Shown: piece by piece, positions 29,592-39,747 of the stretch
Numbering within the stretch: position 1 is the stretch's first letter
How the letters are laid out: every line of letters begins with the position of its first letter
Assembly: GCA_963738545.1 (NCBI GenBank)
Contig: CAVTXA010000009.1
Location: forward strand, 558,001 to 622,000
Direction of reading: 5' to 3'
Length of the DNA: 64,000 bases
From: Bog-756 sp963738545
GTDB taxonomy: Bacteria > Actinomycetota > Acidimicrobiia > Acidimicrobiales > RAAP-2
Made by a program: the position numbers and the translations under genes
Notes under the pieces: model-generated
Databases searched by the model: none
Told to the model about the DNA's origin: nothing
The model's input: only the letters and a program-made list of their open reading frames with translations

Positions 29592-30293
29592 TCAGTCCGG
29601 CAGGGGGGTGTCGCCGGCGGCCTCCCGGTCCACCAGCCACAGGATCCGGTCGGCGACGACGTGGGTGGCGGGCAGGTCGTCACCGGCCACGACGCCGGCG
29701 AAGGCCTCCCGCTTGCTGGGGCCGGACACGGTGAAGACCGCCACTCGGGCCCGGGCGATGGCCGGATAGGTGAGGGTGATCCGCTCATGGGGGTTGACGG
29801 CGTTGGGATCCTGGTTGGCCACGACCAGCACGGCGGGATCGACGACGTCCATGGCCGCCGACCCGGGGAACAGCGACGCCGTGTGGCCGTCGGGGCCCAG
29901 TCCGAGATGGACCACGTCGAAGGCGGGGAGGGGCGCGATCACGGCCTCGTAGTCGATGGCGGCGGCCGAGGGGGTCCCGGAGCGGTACATGGGATGGTCC
30001 GAGCCCACCGGCCCCACCACGTCGAGCAGCGTCTCGGCCACCATGCGGTGGTTGGAGTCGGGATGATCGGGAGGGACGCAGCGCTCGTCGCCCATGTAGA
30101 CGTCCACGCCGGCCCAGTCCACACCGCTGCCGGGCCCGGCCACGGCGGCGAGGGCCTCGTAGCACTCCTGGGCGGTGGATCCACCGGAGCAGAACAGCGA
30201 GAAGCGCTCGACCCGTTCGGCGGCCAGTGATGACACCACCAGGTCGGCGAAGGCGTCCGGGACCGAGGGGACGAGTCTGACCGAGCCGTTCAC
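29592..30293 (-). CDS. pgl: 6-phosphogluconolactonase
   Basis: The 233-residue enzyme hydrolyses 6-phosphogluconolactone. It matches the DevB/Pgl family: FCSGGSTAQECYEAL, DVYMGDERCVPPDHPDSNHRM, HLGLGPDGHTASLFPGS, and a C-terminal GDDLPATHVVADRILWLVD. GTG 30293 overlaps the zwf stop as GTGA. It is the last gene of the pentose phosphate operon tkt-tal-gnd-zwf-pgl. Confidence 0.95.
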   Translation of the reverse strand: MNGSVRLVPSVPDAFADLVVSSLAAERVERFSLFCSGGSTAQECYEALAAVAGPGSGVDWAGVDVYMGDERCVPPDHPDSNHRMVAETLLDVVGPVGSDHPMYRSGTPSAAAIDYEAVIAPLPAFDVVHLGLGPDGHTASLFPGSAAMDVVDPAVLVVANQDPNAVNPHERITLTYPAIARARVAVFTVSGPSKREAFAGVVAGDDLPATHVVADRILWLVDREAAGDTPLPD

Positions 30294-31878
30294 TGGGGAA
30301 GCTCGGTGAGGCGGCCCCCGGCGAGCTCGAGGTCGATCACCGGGTTGCGCCACTCGTCCCCCGAGCGCTCCACCAACAGGTCGGCCAGGTGGGGCCCCCA
30401 GGTGCCGGCGGCGTAGGTCTGCATGGCCCCGCCCGGTTCCGACCACGCCTGCAGATAGGGATCGACGATCCGCCACGCCTGCTGGACCTCGTCGGACCGG
30501 ATGAACAGCGTGGCGTCTCCCACCATGGCGTCGTGGATGAGCCGCTCGTACCCATCGGCGGCCTCCTCCCCGGCGAAGGCCTCGGCATAGTTGAAGTCCA
30601 TGGCCACCGACCGGATGTGGAACTTCTCGCCGGGGACCTTGGCCCCGAACTCCAGACTGATCCCCTCGTCGGGCTGGATACGCAGGATCAGGGTGTTGGG
30701 TCGCAGGTCACGACTCGTGCGGTGGTCGAAGAGGAGGAACGGAACCTGTCGGAAGGTCAGGGCCACCTCGGTCACCCGGGCCGGGAGGCGTTTGCCCGTA
30801 CGGACGTAGATGGGGACCCCCGACCAGCGCCAGTTCTCCACCCGCAGACGGAGGGCCAGGTAGGTCTCGGTCTGGCTGTCGGGGGAGACGTCCTGCTCCT
30901 GGCGGTAGCCGACGACCTTGTCCCCGTCGATGGTGCCCGGTCCGTACTGGGCCCGCACCGCCTTGTCCACCGCCTCGTCGGGCGAGGGAATGTAGATGGC
31001 CTGGAGGAGCTTGACCTTCTCGTCACGGATCCGGTCGGCGTCGGTGCTGGTCGGTGACTCCATCAGCGTGAGGGCCAGCACCTGCATGACGTGGTTCTGC
31101 ACGATGTCACGGAGGGCCCCGGCCGTCTCGTAGAAGCCGCCACGGTGCTCCACGCCCAGCGACTCGGCCACGGTCACCTGGACCTGCTCGATGTAGCGGC
31201 GGTTCCAGATGGGCTCGAAGATGGCGTTGGCGAACCGGAGGGCGAGGACGTTCTGGACCGTCTCTTTGCCCATGTAGTGGTCGATCCGGTAGATCTGCTT
31301 CTCCTCGAATGCGGCGTGCATCTTCTCGTCGAGGGCGATGGCACTCTCGAGGTCGCGTCCGTAAGGCTTCTCCACCACCACCCGGATGAACCGCTCGTCG
31401 TCGTCTGGAGCCACGCAGCCGTGCGTGGCCAGGGCGCCAGCCACCAGGCCGAAGACGCTCGGGATGGTGGCCAGGTAGTACAGGCGGTTCCCGTCGGTGC
31501 CGTCGAGCCGGTCGGCCTCGTCCAGGTGGGCCTTCAGCTGGTCGAAGGTGTCCGGGTGGTCGTACTCGCCGGTGATGTACTTGAACCGACCGGTGAGGGC
31601 CTTCCACTTGGGTCCCCCCTCGGGGGTGGCCTCGGTCACGTGGTCGCGGAACTCGTCATCGCTCCACTCGGTCCGGGCCACGCCGATGACGGTGAACCCG
31701 TCGTCGAGCACGCCCCGGTCGGCCAGCCGGGCCAGGGCGGGCAGGATCTTGCGCGCCGTGAGATCGCCGGAGGCGCCGAAGATGACCATGGCCACCGGGG
31801 GGGCGTTGGACAGGACCGGGGGCAGGGATCGCTTCTTGCCTGCGGCTTTGCTCGTGGTGGTGCTGTCGTTGGAGCCGC

Positions 31879-31882
<4 letters not shown>
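30290..31882 (-). CDS. zwf: Glucose-6-phosphate 1-dehydrogenase
   Basis: The 530-residue enzyme oxidises glucose 6-phosphate. The coenzyme motif is VIFGASGDLTARK (about residues 34-46), the substrate and catalytic site RIDHYMGKETVQN, and the later EKPYGRD segment is present. The first 27 residues are a Lys/Ser/Thr-rich extension. ATG 31882 overlaps the gnd stop as ATGA, and the stop overlaps pgl, so three oxidative-branch genes are tightly coupled. The partner gene opcA, often next to zwf in actinobacteria, is absent here. Confidence 0.97.
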
Positions 31883-32814
<932 letters not shown>

Positions 32815-32978
32815 GGTGCTCTCCTTGGTAGGTCCGGTCGTCGTGGTGGATTCGATTGTGGGGCTGTCAGAGGACATCGGTCGGTCGTCCGTGCGCTCGG
32901 GACCGGGATCGTCCGGGCCACCGTCGGCATGGGCCGGGTCATCGCGCCCGCCGCCGCCGACCGCACCGCCGCTGCCTC

Positions 32979-34103
32979 CTAGGACCCACCGGCCAGGGCG
33001 TTGGCCTTGTCGCTGAGTGACTGCATGAGCTCGTCGAAGGACTTGGCGAAGGATGCCACCCCCTCGGACTCGAGCACGGCGGAGACGTCGGCCATGTCGA
33101 TGCCCGCCGCCGCCAGGCGGTCGATGAGACGGTGGGCCTCGTCGACTCCGGTGTCGACGGTACGGGCCACGGTGCCGTGGTCGAGGAAGTCGGCCACGGT
33201 GCCGTCGGGCATGGTGTTGACCGTGTCGGGTCCGATCAGGGTGTCCACGTAGGCCAGATCTGGGTAGTCGGGGTTCTTGGTCGAGGTCGACGCCCACAGG
33301 GGCCGCTGCACTTTGGCCCCCTTGGCCGCCAGGGCCTCCCAGCGGGGCCCGGCGAACCGCTCGCGGAACAGCTCGTAGGCCAGCCTGGCCTGGGCCACGG
33401 CGGCACGACCCCGGAGGGCGAGCAGGTCGTCGCCCGACCCGGAGCCCTGGGCCGCCGCCTCGATCCGACGGTCCACCTCGGTGTCCACCCGGCTGATGAA
33501 GAACGAGGCCACGCTGGCCACACCGGACAGGTCGGCCTGGCCGGAGGCGGCCAGGGCCTCGAGACCGGACAGGTACGCCTCGATGACCTCGCCGTACCGG
33601 TCGATGCTGAAGATGAGGGTGACGTTGATGCTGCGACCCTCGGCGATCATCTGGTGGATGGCCGGAACGCACTCGGGGGTGGCCGGGATCTTGACCAGGA
33701 CATTGGGTTGGTCGATGCGGGTGTGGAGCCCCCGGGCCGCAGTGATGGTTCCCTCGGTGTCGTGGGCCAGGGCTGGGGCCACCTCGACGGAGACGAATCC
33801 GTCCCCGCCGTCGGACGCGTCGTAGACGGGACGGAGGATGACCAGGGCGGCCAGGATGTCGTCGACCACCAGGTCCCAGTAGGCGTCCTCCACCGACTTG
33901 GTGGCGATCAGCTCTCCGAACTGCTGGTCATAGGTGTCCTGGCCTTCGATGGCCTTGGCGAAGATGGTCGGATTGGATGTGACCCCCCGGATGCCTTGGG
34001 ACACCAGGCCGGCCAGGGTGCCGTCCTCCAGCCAGTCCCGTCGGAGGTTGTCCAGCCAGGGACTCTGGCCCTGCTGGTCGAAGAGGTCGGTGAGATTGGT
34101 CAT
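32979..34103 (-). CDS. tal: Transaldolase
   Basis: The 374-residue (beta/alpha)8 enzyme exchanges dihydroxyacetone units between sugar phosphates. It carries GIRGVTSNPTIFAKAI, NVLVKIPATPECVPAI with the Schiff-base lysine, INVTLIFSIDRY, and RPLWASTSTKNP. This is the longer actinobacterial/cyanobacterial type. AAGGA precedes the ATG. It sits 34 nt after tkt, inside the pentose phosphate operon. Confidence 0.96.
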   Translation of the reverse strand: MTNLTDLFDQQGQSPWLDNLRRDWLEDGTLAGLVSQGIRGVTSNPTIFAKAIEGQDTYDQQFGELIATKSVEDAYWDLVVDDILAALVILRPVYDASDGGDGFVSVEVAPALAHDTEGTITAARGLHTRIDQPNVLVKIPATPECVPAIHQMIAEGRSINVTLIFSIDRYGEVIEAYLSGLEALAASGQADLSGVASVASFFISRVDTEVDRRIEAAAQGSGSGDDLLALRGRAAVAQARLAYELFRERFAGPRWEALAAKGAKVQRPLWASTSTKNPDYPDLAYVDTLIGPDTVNTMPDGTVADFLDHGTVARTVDTGVDEAHRLIDRLAAAGIDMADVSAVLESEGVASFAKSFDELMQSLSDKANALAGGS

Positions 34104-34137
34104 GGGTGTCCTTCCGGGTTGGAGCGGCCGGACCCTG

Positions 34138-36156
34138 TCACCGGGCCGACCATCCGGCGACCAACGAAGTGGCCTCCGTGGCGACGTGTTGAGCGGTGAA
34201 GCCGAACTCCTCCAAGGCCACCTCACCGGGAGCCGAGGCGCCGAAGTGGTCGATGCACACGGTGGCGTCGGCGTAGCGTTCCCAGCCGAACGAGCTGGCC
34301 GCCTCGACGGCCAGGCGCGGGACGCCAGGAGGGAGCACCTCATGGCGGTACCCCTCAGACTGGCCGGCAAACAGGTCCCATGACGGGAAGGACACCACGC
34401 GGGCCGAGACCCCATTGGCGGCCAGGAGGTCGGCGGCGCCCACGCACACCTGGACCTCGCTGCCGGTGCCGACGAGGATGACCTCGGGGGGCCCACCGGT
34501 GGCCTCGCGCAGCACATAGGCCCCGCGGGACACACCGGGGTCGGCCAGGGCGGCCGTCTCGGCCAGCACCGGGAGCTCCTGACGGGAGAGGATGAGGGCC
34601 GTGGGTCCGTCCTCGTCGACGGCGATGCGCCAGGCCTGGACGGTCTCGTTGGCGTCGGCCGGGCGGATCACGCGGAGATTGGGCATGGCCCGCATGGCGG
34701 CCAACTGCTCGACGGGCTGGTGGGTGGGGCCGTCCTGGCCGAGCCCGATGGAGTCGTGGGTCCACGAGTAGACGACGTGCATGTCCGACAGGGCCGCCAG
34801 GCGCACCGAACCGCGCATGTAGTCACTGAAGACGAAGAACGTGCCCCCCACGGGCAGGACCCCCCGGTGGGCGGCCATCCCGTTCATGATGCCGCCCATC
34901 CCGTGCTCCCGGATCCCGTAGTGGATCAGGCTGCCCCCGGGATCGGTCACCGACTGGGCCGTGGCGTCGGCCATGGCCATCCCGGTGTTGCCGGTGAGGT
35001 CGGCGCTGCCCGGGATGACCCCGGGAATGGCATCCCCGCTGGCGTCGAGGCACGCCTTGACGGCCTTGCGGGTGGCCATGGGGCCGTCCTCGGGAGCGAA
35101 ACTCGGGAGCTTGGCCTCCCACCCGGACACGCCGTGGCCGCTCAGGCCGGCCTCCCAGCGCGCCTTGTCCCCGTCCCAGCTCGCGTAGCGCTGCTCCCAA
35201 TCGACCCGCAGGGCCTGGCCCCGCGTGATGCAGGCCCGGTAGTACTCGATGACCTCGTCGGGTACCCAGAAGGACTCATCGACCGGCAGGCCGAGGAACG
35301 CCTTGGTCTCCCGGATCTGGTCCTCGGAGAAGGGGTCGCCGTGAGCCTTGGCCGTGTCGACGAGGGGGGAGCCGTAGCCGATGTGACTGCGCAGGATGAT
35401 GAGGGAGGGTCGGTCCTCCTCGGCCTTGGCCCGGAGCACGGCCGCCTCGAGGGCGTCGAGGTCGTTGGCGATCTCCCCGACGTTCTCCACACTCCACCCG
35501 TAGGCGGCGAAGCGCTCCCCGACATTGTCGGAGTAGGAGAGCTCGGTGGGGCCGTCGATGGTGATGTGGTTGTCGTCGTAGACGTAGACGAGGCGGCCCA
35601 GGCCCAGGTGGCCGGCCAGGGAGGCCGCCTCGTGGGAGATGCCCTCCTCGAAGCAGCCATCACCGGCGATGACGAAGGTGTGATGGTCGCAGACCTCGGG
35701 CGAGTAGTGGGAACGGAGCCAGCGCTCGGCGATGCCCATGCCCACCCCGTTGGCCACGCCCTGGCCGAGCGGTCCGGTGGTGACCTCCACCCCGGGGGTG
35801 TGGTTGTGCTCGGGGTGCCCGGGGGTGCGGCTGCCCCAGCGGCGGAACTCGCGCAGGTCGTCGAGGGTGAGCCCGTAGCCGGTCAGGTAGAGCATCGAGT
35901 ACAAGAGGATGGAGGCGTGACCGTTGGACAACACGAACCGGTCGCGGTCGGGCCAGTGGGGGTCCGAGGGGTCGTGGCGCATGATCCTGGTGAACAGGAC
36001 GTGGGCCAGGGGAGCCAGGGCCATGGCCGTGCCCGGATGGCCGGAGTTGGCGGCCCGTGGCGCATCCATGGCCAGGCCCCGGATCACGTTCACGCCGAGC
36101 TGTTCGAGGGCCTGAGTGTCGGCAGATGTCCCGGGTGGCGGTGGGCTCGGAGTCAT
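34138..36156 (-). CDS. tkt: Transketolase
   Basis: The 672-residue thiamine diphosphate enzyme transfers two-carbon units. The ThDP motif GDGCFEEGISHEA through NHITIDG is present, with the family motifs GHPGTAMALAPL, LSNGHAS, TGPLGQGVANGVGMGIAE and HDSIGLGQDGPTHQPVEQL. TAGGGT lies 7 nt before ATG 36156, so the whole operon tkt-tal-gnd-zwf-pgl may start leaderless here. A perfect 18-bp palindrome lies about 85 bp upstream. Confidence 0.97.
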   Translation of the reverse strand: MTPSPPPPGTSADTQALEQLGVNVIRGLAMDAPRAANSGHPGTAMALAPLAHVLFTRIMRHDPSDPHWPDRDRFVLSNGHASILLYSMLYLTGYGLTLDDLREFRRWGSRTPGHPEHNHTPGVEVTTGPLGQGVANGVGMGIAERWLRSHYSPEVCDHHTFVIAGDGCFEEGISHEAASLAGHLGLGRLVYVYDDNHITIDGPTELSYSDNVGERFAAYGWSVENVGEIANDLDALEAAVLRAKAEEDRPSLIILRSHIGYGSPLVDTAKAHGDPFSEDQIRETKAFLGLPVDESFWVPDEVIEYYRACITRGQALRVDWEQRYASWDGDKARWEAGLSGHGVSGWEAKLPSFAPEDGPMATRKAVKACLDASGDAIPGVIPGSADLTGNTGMAMADATAQSVTDPGGSLIHYGIREHGMGGIMNGMAAHRGVLPVGGTFFVFSDYMRGSVRLAALSDMHVVYSWTHDSIGLGQDGPTHQPVEQLAAMRAMPNLRVIRPADANETVQAWRIAVDEDGPTALILSRQELPVLAETAALADPGVSRGAYVLREATGGPPEVILVGTGSEVQVCVGAADLLAANGVSARVVSFPSWDLFAGQSEGYRHEVLPPGVPRLAVEAASSFGWERYADATVCIDHFGASAPGEVALEEFGFTAQHVATEATSLVAGWSAR

Positions 36157-36163
36157 TGGGGCA

Positions 36164-36169
36164 ACCCTA
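36164..36169 (-). promoter_or_regulatory. Leaderless-type -10 box of tkt operon
   Basis: TAGGGT on the minus strand, 7 nt before ATG 36156. Confidence 0.55.
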
Positions 36170-36240
36170 CCGGCCGCGTCGTGAACGGTCTACGTGGCGT
36201 CGGCCTCGGGCACCAGGACCGACGCCCGGTTCGGTGTCGT

Positions 36241-36258
36241 ATCGGTCAAGTGACCGAT
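36241..36258. repeat. Perfect 18-bp palindrome between FIST gene and tkt
   Basis: ATCGGTCA AG TGACCGAT. It may be an operator for the pentose phosphate operon or a terminator for the FIST gene, whose stop is 22 nt away. Confidence 0.6.
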
Positions 36259-36279
36259 GAAGGGTGATCAGAGGCTGTT

Positions 36280-37428
36280 CTAACGCGACCGGAACAAGGC
36301 CATGGACGTCGTGAATTGGTGGACGAAGTTGTGGCCACCGATCGGTCCGAACTCACCGCCGGCGAAGAGGCCGCCCACGGGGACCCGGCCCACGCCGTAG
36401 GCCACCGCCCGGGCGTCGTGGTGGGCATCGTCGAACAGGCGGGTCCCACGTCCGTTGCACGTGAACACCAGCCCGGCGTCGGCCTGGCGTCCCTCGAGCA
36501 GGCGGGCCAGGTCACGGTGGGCGGTATCGGCGTCGCGGCGGTGGAATCGGATGGTGCTCCCGAGGGGTACCTGGTCGTCGACGGCCACCGCCCCGGTGGC
36601 CCGGTCCACGCCGACCACGCTGCGCACCAGGTAGTCGCTGGGTGTGGGGTCGGCGACCCGGGCGTCCACCACCCGGCCCACGAAGAGGCCGTTGGCCTCG
36701 ATCCCGGCCAGCGCCGCCGGGTCGAGGTGGTGGGTGGTCTGCTCCACGAGGCACTCCATGGCCGGCTTGCCCGCCACCTCGTAGATGATGTTCCGGTCGG
36801 ACCGGGTCACCGTGAGTGGGTCGCCGTAGGGACGGCAACCCTGGGACACCAGGGTCTCGACGTCGACACCGCCACCGACGAGTATGCCGGTGGCGCCGTC
36901 GGACACCACGCGCCCGGCGGCCACCAGGCGGGCGCCTCCCGGACCGCGACCGCCCGAGGCGTTCCCACCTACGGTGGGCAGGCCGGGGTGGTCCTCGGCC
37001 AGCCAGTGGAGGAAGTCGTCGGCGGGGAAGGTGAACGGGTCGGCCACCAACAAGAGGGCCGCGGGCTCGAACCCCAGCCGGTCGGGCCAGCCGTCGAAGT
37101 GCCAGCCCCCGTCGGCGAGGGACGTGGCCGTGAGTCGTACGGGAACCACGGGGCCGACCCAGCCCGCCCACAGGCTGATGGCCGGGGTCTCCTCCACCTC
37201 CCGGTCCGTGCCCACCACGGACTCGGCCACCGCCCCGATGACGGCCAGGGGGTGGAGGACGGCCTCGATGGTGCCCACGATGTCCTCGAGCGCACCGGCG
37301 TGGGAGCGGGTGACGCTGACCATGACCAGGTCGGGGCGCTCGCCGATGGCCTCGAGTACGGCACCGACCACCTCGCCGACGGCGGCCGAGGCCACCGGAT
37401 GCTCGGAGAGGGCGCTGGCGAAGGGCAC
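36280..37428 (-). CDS. FIST domain protein
   Basis: The 382-residue protein consists of FIST_N (about residues 30-210, with PDLVMVSVTRSHAG and LPTVGGNASGG) and FIST_C (about 225-365, with LVRSVVGVDRATGAVAV and DAGLVFTCNGRGTRLF, ending GGHNFVHQFTTSMALF). FIST domains bind small molecules, perhaps amino acids, and are often sensor parts; this protein has no attached output domain. GTG 37428 lies 5 nt after the stop of the bicupin gene, so both are one transcript. Confidence 0.85.
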   Translation of the reverse strand: MPFASALSEHPVASAAVGEVVGAVLEAIGERPDLVMVSVTRSHAGALEDIVGTIEAVLHPLAVIGAVAESVVGTDREVEETPAISLWAGWVGPVVPVRLTATSLADGGWHFDGWPDRLGFEPAALLLVADPFTFPADDFLHWLAEDHPGLPTVGGNASGGRGPGGARLVAAGRVVSDGATGILVGGGVDVETLVSQGCRPYGDPLTVTRSDRNIIYEVAGKPAMECLVEQTTHHLDPAALAGIEANGLFVGRVVDARVADPTPSDYLVRSVVGVDRATGAVAVDDQVPLGSTIRFHRRDADTAHRDLARLLEGRQADAGLVFTCNGRGTRLFDDAHHDARAVAYGVGRVPVGGLFAGGEFGPIGGHNFVHQFTTSMALFRSR

Positions 37429-37433
37429 CGCCG

Positions 37434-38483
37434 TCAGGGGTCCTGTCGGGTGAAGCGGATGTCGAGGGACCGGAGGTAGGTGTGCAGGCCGGCATCTTGG
37501 ATGGGGACGAGGTACGCCGGCTGCCCGGATTCGTTGTGATGGCTGTGCCACATCCCCGGCGGCGTGACGAAGGCCCCCTCGGCCTCCCACTCCACGCGGA
37601 TCGGATCGACGATGTTCCCGTCACCGTCCAGTCCGTGGCCCACGAGCGAATAGCAGCCCGGTGCGCAGGCGGTGATGAGGTCGAGGGCCACGCTCTGGTG
37701 GCGGTGCGGGCGTTGGACCCGGCCGGCGGGAAGGATCCCGAGCATCGCCCAGAGGGTGTGGGTCACGGTGAGGGTCTGGGGTGTGGCGGTGTTGCCCAAC
37801 AAAATGCTGACCCGGCTGCGACCCGCCGCCGCCGGGTCGTGCTCAACCTCGGCCAGTCGGGCCAGCGCCTCGGCCCCGTCGAATCGGGTGGGACGGAACC
37901 GGGGTCGGGACGGCGAGACGCCCAGGTAGCGGAGGAGTGGGGCGTCCGTCACCCGGTAGAGCAGTGCGCTGGGACCTGCGTCGTCCGGTCCCGGACGGGA
38001 CGACCCGCCGCCATCCCCGGAACCAACGGCACGGTGCACCGTGGTGCACCCGGCCGGCAGGGTGATGAAGTCGCCGGCCCGCCAGGGCATGGTCCCCGTG
38101 GTCACCTCACCGTCGGAGAGGGCGCATTCGAAGGCACTCGTCCCCGAGCCCCGCAGGCAGTAGTAGAGCTCGCTGGTGGCGTCGGGCCGGGTCACCAGTT
38201 GCTCCCCGGGCCGGATGATCATGAACGAGGCCAGCAGCCCGGGGCTGGTGGCCGGACCGTCCACGTCGAGCTGGGCAGCCAGGTCCAGGGGAACGGTGCG
38301 GGTCGGACCCCCGGCGTGCAGGGCAGGGGGGAAGCGGTGGACCGGTAGGTGGCTGATGGCCCCGGTCCCCTCGGGATTGGCGGCGGTGGAGTACTCGTAG
38401 AACAGGGCGTCGCCCGTCCAGTCCTCGATGGCCTCCCCGAGGAGGACGACTGCGCCGGCGGTGTCCTGGGTCCGTTGCGTCAT
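37434..38483 (-). CDS. Bicupin protein, gentisate/salicylate dioxygenase-like
   Basis: The 349-residue protein has two cupin domains. The first covers about residues 85-150 (SFMIIRPGEQL, AGDFITLPAGCTTVHRA). The second covers about 250-330 (GILPAGRVQRPHRHQSVAL with the metal-binding histidines, then GAFVTPPGMWHSHHNESG). The pattern resembles gentisate 1,2-dioxygenase-type ring-cleaving iron enzymes, but the N-terminal 80 residues are unlike them. The substrate is not proved. GGAGGC and a GATACT box lie directly upstream of ATG 38483. It is divergent from a PaaI-type thioesterase, with starts 40 bp apart. Confidence 0.7.
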   Translation of the reverse strand: MTQRTQDTAGAVVLLGEAIEDWTGDALFYEYSTAANPEGTGAISHLPVHRFPPALHAGGPTRTVPLDLAAQLDVDGPATSPGLLASFMIIRPGEQLVTRPDATSELYYCLRGSGTSAFECALSDGEVTTGTMPWRAGDFITLPAGCTTVHRAVGSGDGGGSSRPGPDDAGPSALLYRVTDAPLLRYLGVSPSRPRFRPTRFDGAEALARLAEVEHDPAAAGRSRVSILLGNTATPQTLTVTHTLWAMLGILPAGRVQRPHRHQSVALDLITACAPGCYSLVGHGLDGDGNIVDPIRVEWEAEGAFVTPPGMWHSHHNESGQPAYLVPIQDAGLHTYLRSLDIRFTRQDP

Positions 38484-38489
38484 GCCTCC

Positions 38490-38495
38490 AGTATC
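38490..38495 (-). promoter_or_regulatory. -10-like box of the bicupin gene
   Basis: GATACT on the minus strand, 6 nt before the ATG. The spacer GGAGGC also resembles a ribosome site. Confidence 0.35.
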
Positions 38496-38511
38496 GACCA
38501 CGGAGCGGGAC

Positions 38512-38517
38512 TACCGT
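38512..38517 (+). promoter_or_regulatory. Leaderless-type -10 box of the thioesterase gene
   Basis: TACCGT, 6 nt, GTG 38524. Confidence 0.5.
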
Positions 38518-38523
38518 GATCCG

Positions 38524-38934
38524 GTGGCCGATCAGCGAATCCAAGTCCCACCCAATTGTGAGCTGACCCTGGGCATGACCTGCGTGGACAAGGCCCAGCC
38601 GGGCCGCACGGTGTGGCGGATGCGGGCCGACGAGCGCTTCGCCAACCCGGCCGGCATCGTCCAGGGGGGCTTCGTGGGCGCCATGGCCGACTCGGCCATG
38701 GGGTCGGCCACGGTCACCTTCGCCCGGGATCGGGGGCGGAAGGTCTTCTCCTCCAATGTGGAGATGAAGACCAGCTTCCTGGCCCCGGTTCGGGTGGGCA
38801 CCGTGCTCGAGTGCACGGCCACGGTGGTGTCCGGCGGAGGACGGGTGGCCTTCGCCGAGGCCGAGGTGGTGGACGACCGGGGGACCATGGTGGCCCGGGC
38901 CAGTTCCACGTACCTCTTTACCGAGCGCGACTGA
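38524..38934 (+). CDS. PaaI-type hotdog thioesterase
   Basis: The 136-residue hotdog-fold protein shows the PaaI-like active-site segment ANPAGIVQGGFVGAMADSAMG and the strand VEMKTSFLAPVRVGTVLECTATV. Such enzymes hydrolyse aromatic or acyl-CoA thioesters, usually as homotetramers. It is divergent from the bicupin gene, which could point to aromatic compound metabolism, but that is inference. GTG 38524 is fixed by the TACCGT box. Confidence 0.88.
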   Translation: MADQRIQVPPNCELTLGMTCVDKAQPGRTVWRMRADERFANPAGIVQGGFVGAMADSAMGSATVTFARDRGRKVFSSNVEMKTSFLAPVRVGTVLECTATVVSGGGRVAFAEAEVVDDRGTMVARASSTYLFTERD

Positions 38935-38962
38935 GTCTCCCTACACCGGCTGCTCGCACCAT

Positions 38963-39022
38963 CAACGGAGGGGACGGCAACGGAGGGGACGGCAACGGAG
39001 GGGACGGCAACGGAGGGGACGG
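38963..39022 (+). repeat. Four perfect 15-bp tandem repeats
   Basis: The unit CAACGGAGGGGACGG occurs four times head-to-tail in the gap after the thioesterase gene. It is in-frame length (5 codons, would read NGGDG), but no supported ORF covers it. A variable-number tandem repeat is likely. Confidence 0.85.
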
Positions 39023-39169
39023 GACCCATCCGAGGTGACCGTCGGCCCCCTTTTTCCTCCGGGACGGGCCCGGCAGCGGACGCTGACTAGAGTTGGGCCG
39101 GTCGAACAGCAGGTGGTGACGGTCGCCCCGTGGGGTGACCGAGGGGCACCCCAGAGCACGAGGAGGACC

Positions 39170-39535
39170 GTGGCCCGAGGTCAAAGCGGCAGTGGCAAGG
39201 GACTGGGTGGACTGCGCACCTCCGGAGGTGAGGCGGTCCAGCTGGTCATCGCCTACATCAAGCAGGAGACGCTCACCCCGCTCAGGGGACTCGGGCGCTT
39301 CATCCTGTTCGGCGTGATCGGTTCGGTGGCGCTGGCCATCGGCCTGGTCATCCTGGCCGTGGCCTTCTTGCGCGTGCTCCAAGGGGAGACCGGGACCACC
39401 TTCACGGGCAACTGGTCGTGGGCGCCCTACCTCATCTGCACCGTGGCCGTCGTTTTGGTCGCCGCGGTCGCTGTCCTTGCCGTCACCCGGGGCCAGGAAC
39501 GTCCGTCCTCCACCCCAGAAAAGGAGATCCCATGA
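39170..39535 (+). CDS. Two-helix membrane protein, holin-like/DUF1469-like
   Basis: The 121-residue product has a Gly/Ser-rich start, an amphipathic helix (AVQLVIAYIKQETL), and two membrane helices (FILFGVIGSVALAIGLVILAV and YLICTVAVVLVAAVAVLAV) with a short outside loop. This layout resembles the actinobacterial phage-holin-superfamily proteins (DUF1469 and relatives), which are housekeeping membrane proteins of unknown role. GAGGAGG stands just before GTG 39170. The next gene overlaps as ATGA. Confidence 0.7.
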   Translation: MARGQSGSGKGLGGLRTSGGEAVQLVIAYIKQETLTPLRGLGRFILFGVIGSVALAIGLVILAVAFLRVLQGETGTTFTGNWSWAPYLICTVAVVLVAAVAVLAVTRGQERPSSTPEKEIP

Positions 39536-39744
39536 CCGCCGCAGCCGAGCGGATCACCCGCGACGACATCGAGGCCAAGTTCCGCGAACTGACCGGTGAG
39601 GTCTCCGAGGGCGTCGAGGAGACCCGCTCCCAGGTGATCACGGTGGGACTGGCCGTCGGGGTGGCCCTGGTGGCGGTGGTCTTCCTCATCGGGCGTCGCA
39701 ACGGGCGTCGCCGCTCGGCCGTGGTCGAGGTCCGGCGGATCTGA
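39532..39744 (+). CDS. Small single-pass membrane protein
   Basis: The 70-residue product has a charged helical first half (ITRDDIEAKFRELTGEVSEGVEE), one membrane helix (VITVGLAVGVALVAVVFLIG) and a basic tail GRRNGRRR. AAAGGAG precedes the ATG, which overlaps the upstream stop as ATGA. It is part of a three-gene unit of tiny proteins; function is unknown. Confidence 0.7.
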   Translation: MTAAAERITRDDIEAKFRELTGEVSEGVEETRSQVITVGLAVGVALVAVVFLIGRRNGRRRSAVVEVRRI

Positions 39745-39747
39745 GAC

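Noticed and set aside
27525..30230. A 901-codon plus-strand frame opposite fbiC and pgl.
   Set aside because: It is the antisense shadow of two well-supported genes and has no recognisable motif.
38963..39038. Coding of the NGGDG repeat as an extension of the thioesterase or a separate peptide.
   Set aside because: The thioesterase stops at 38934 and no start codon with support precedes the repeat in that frame.
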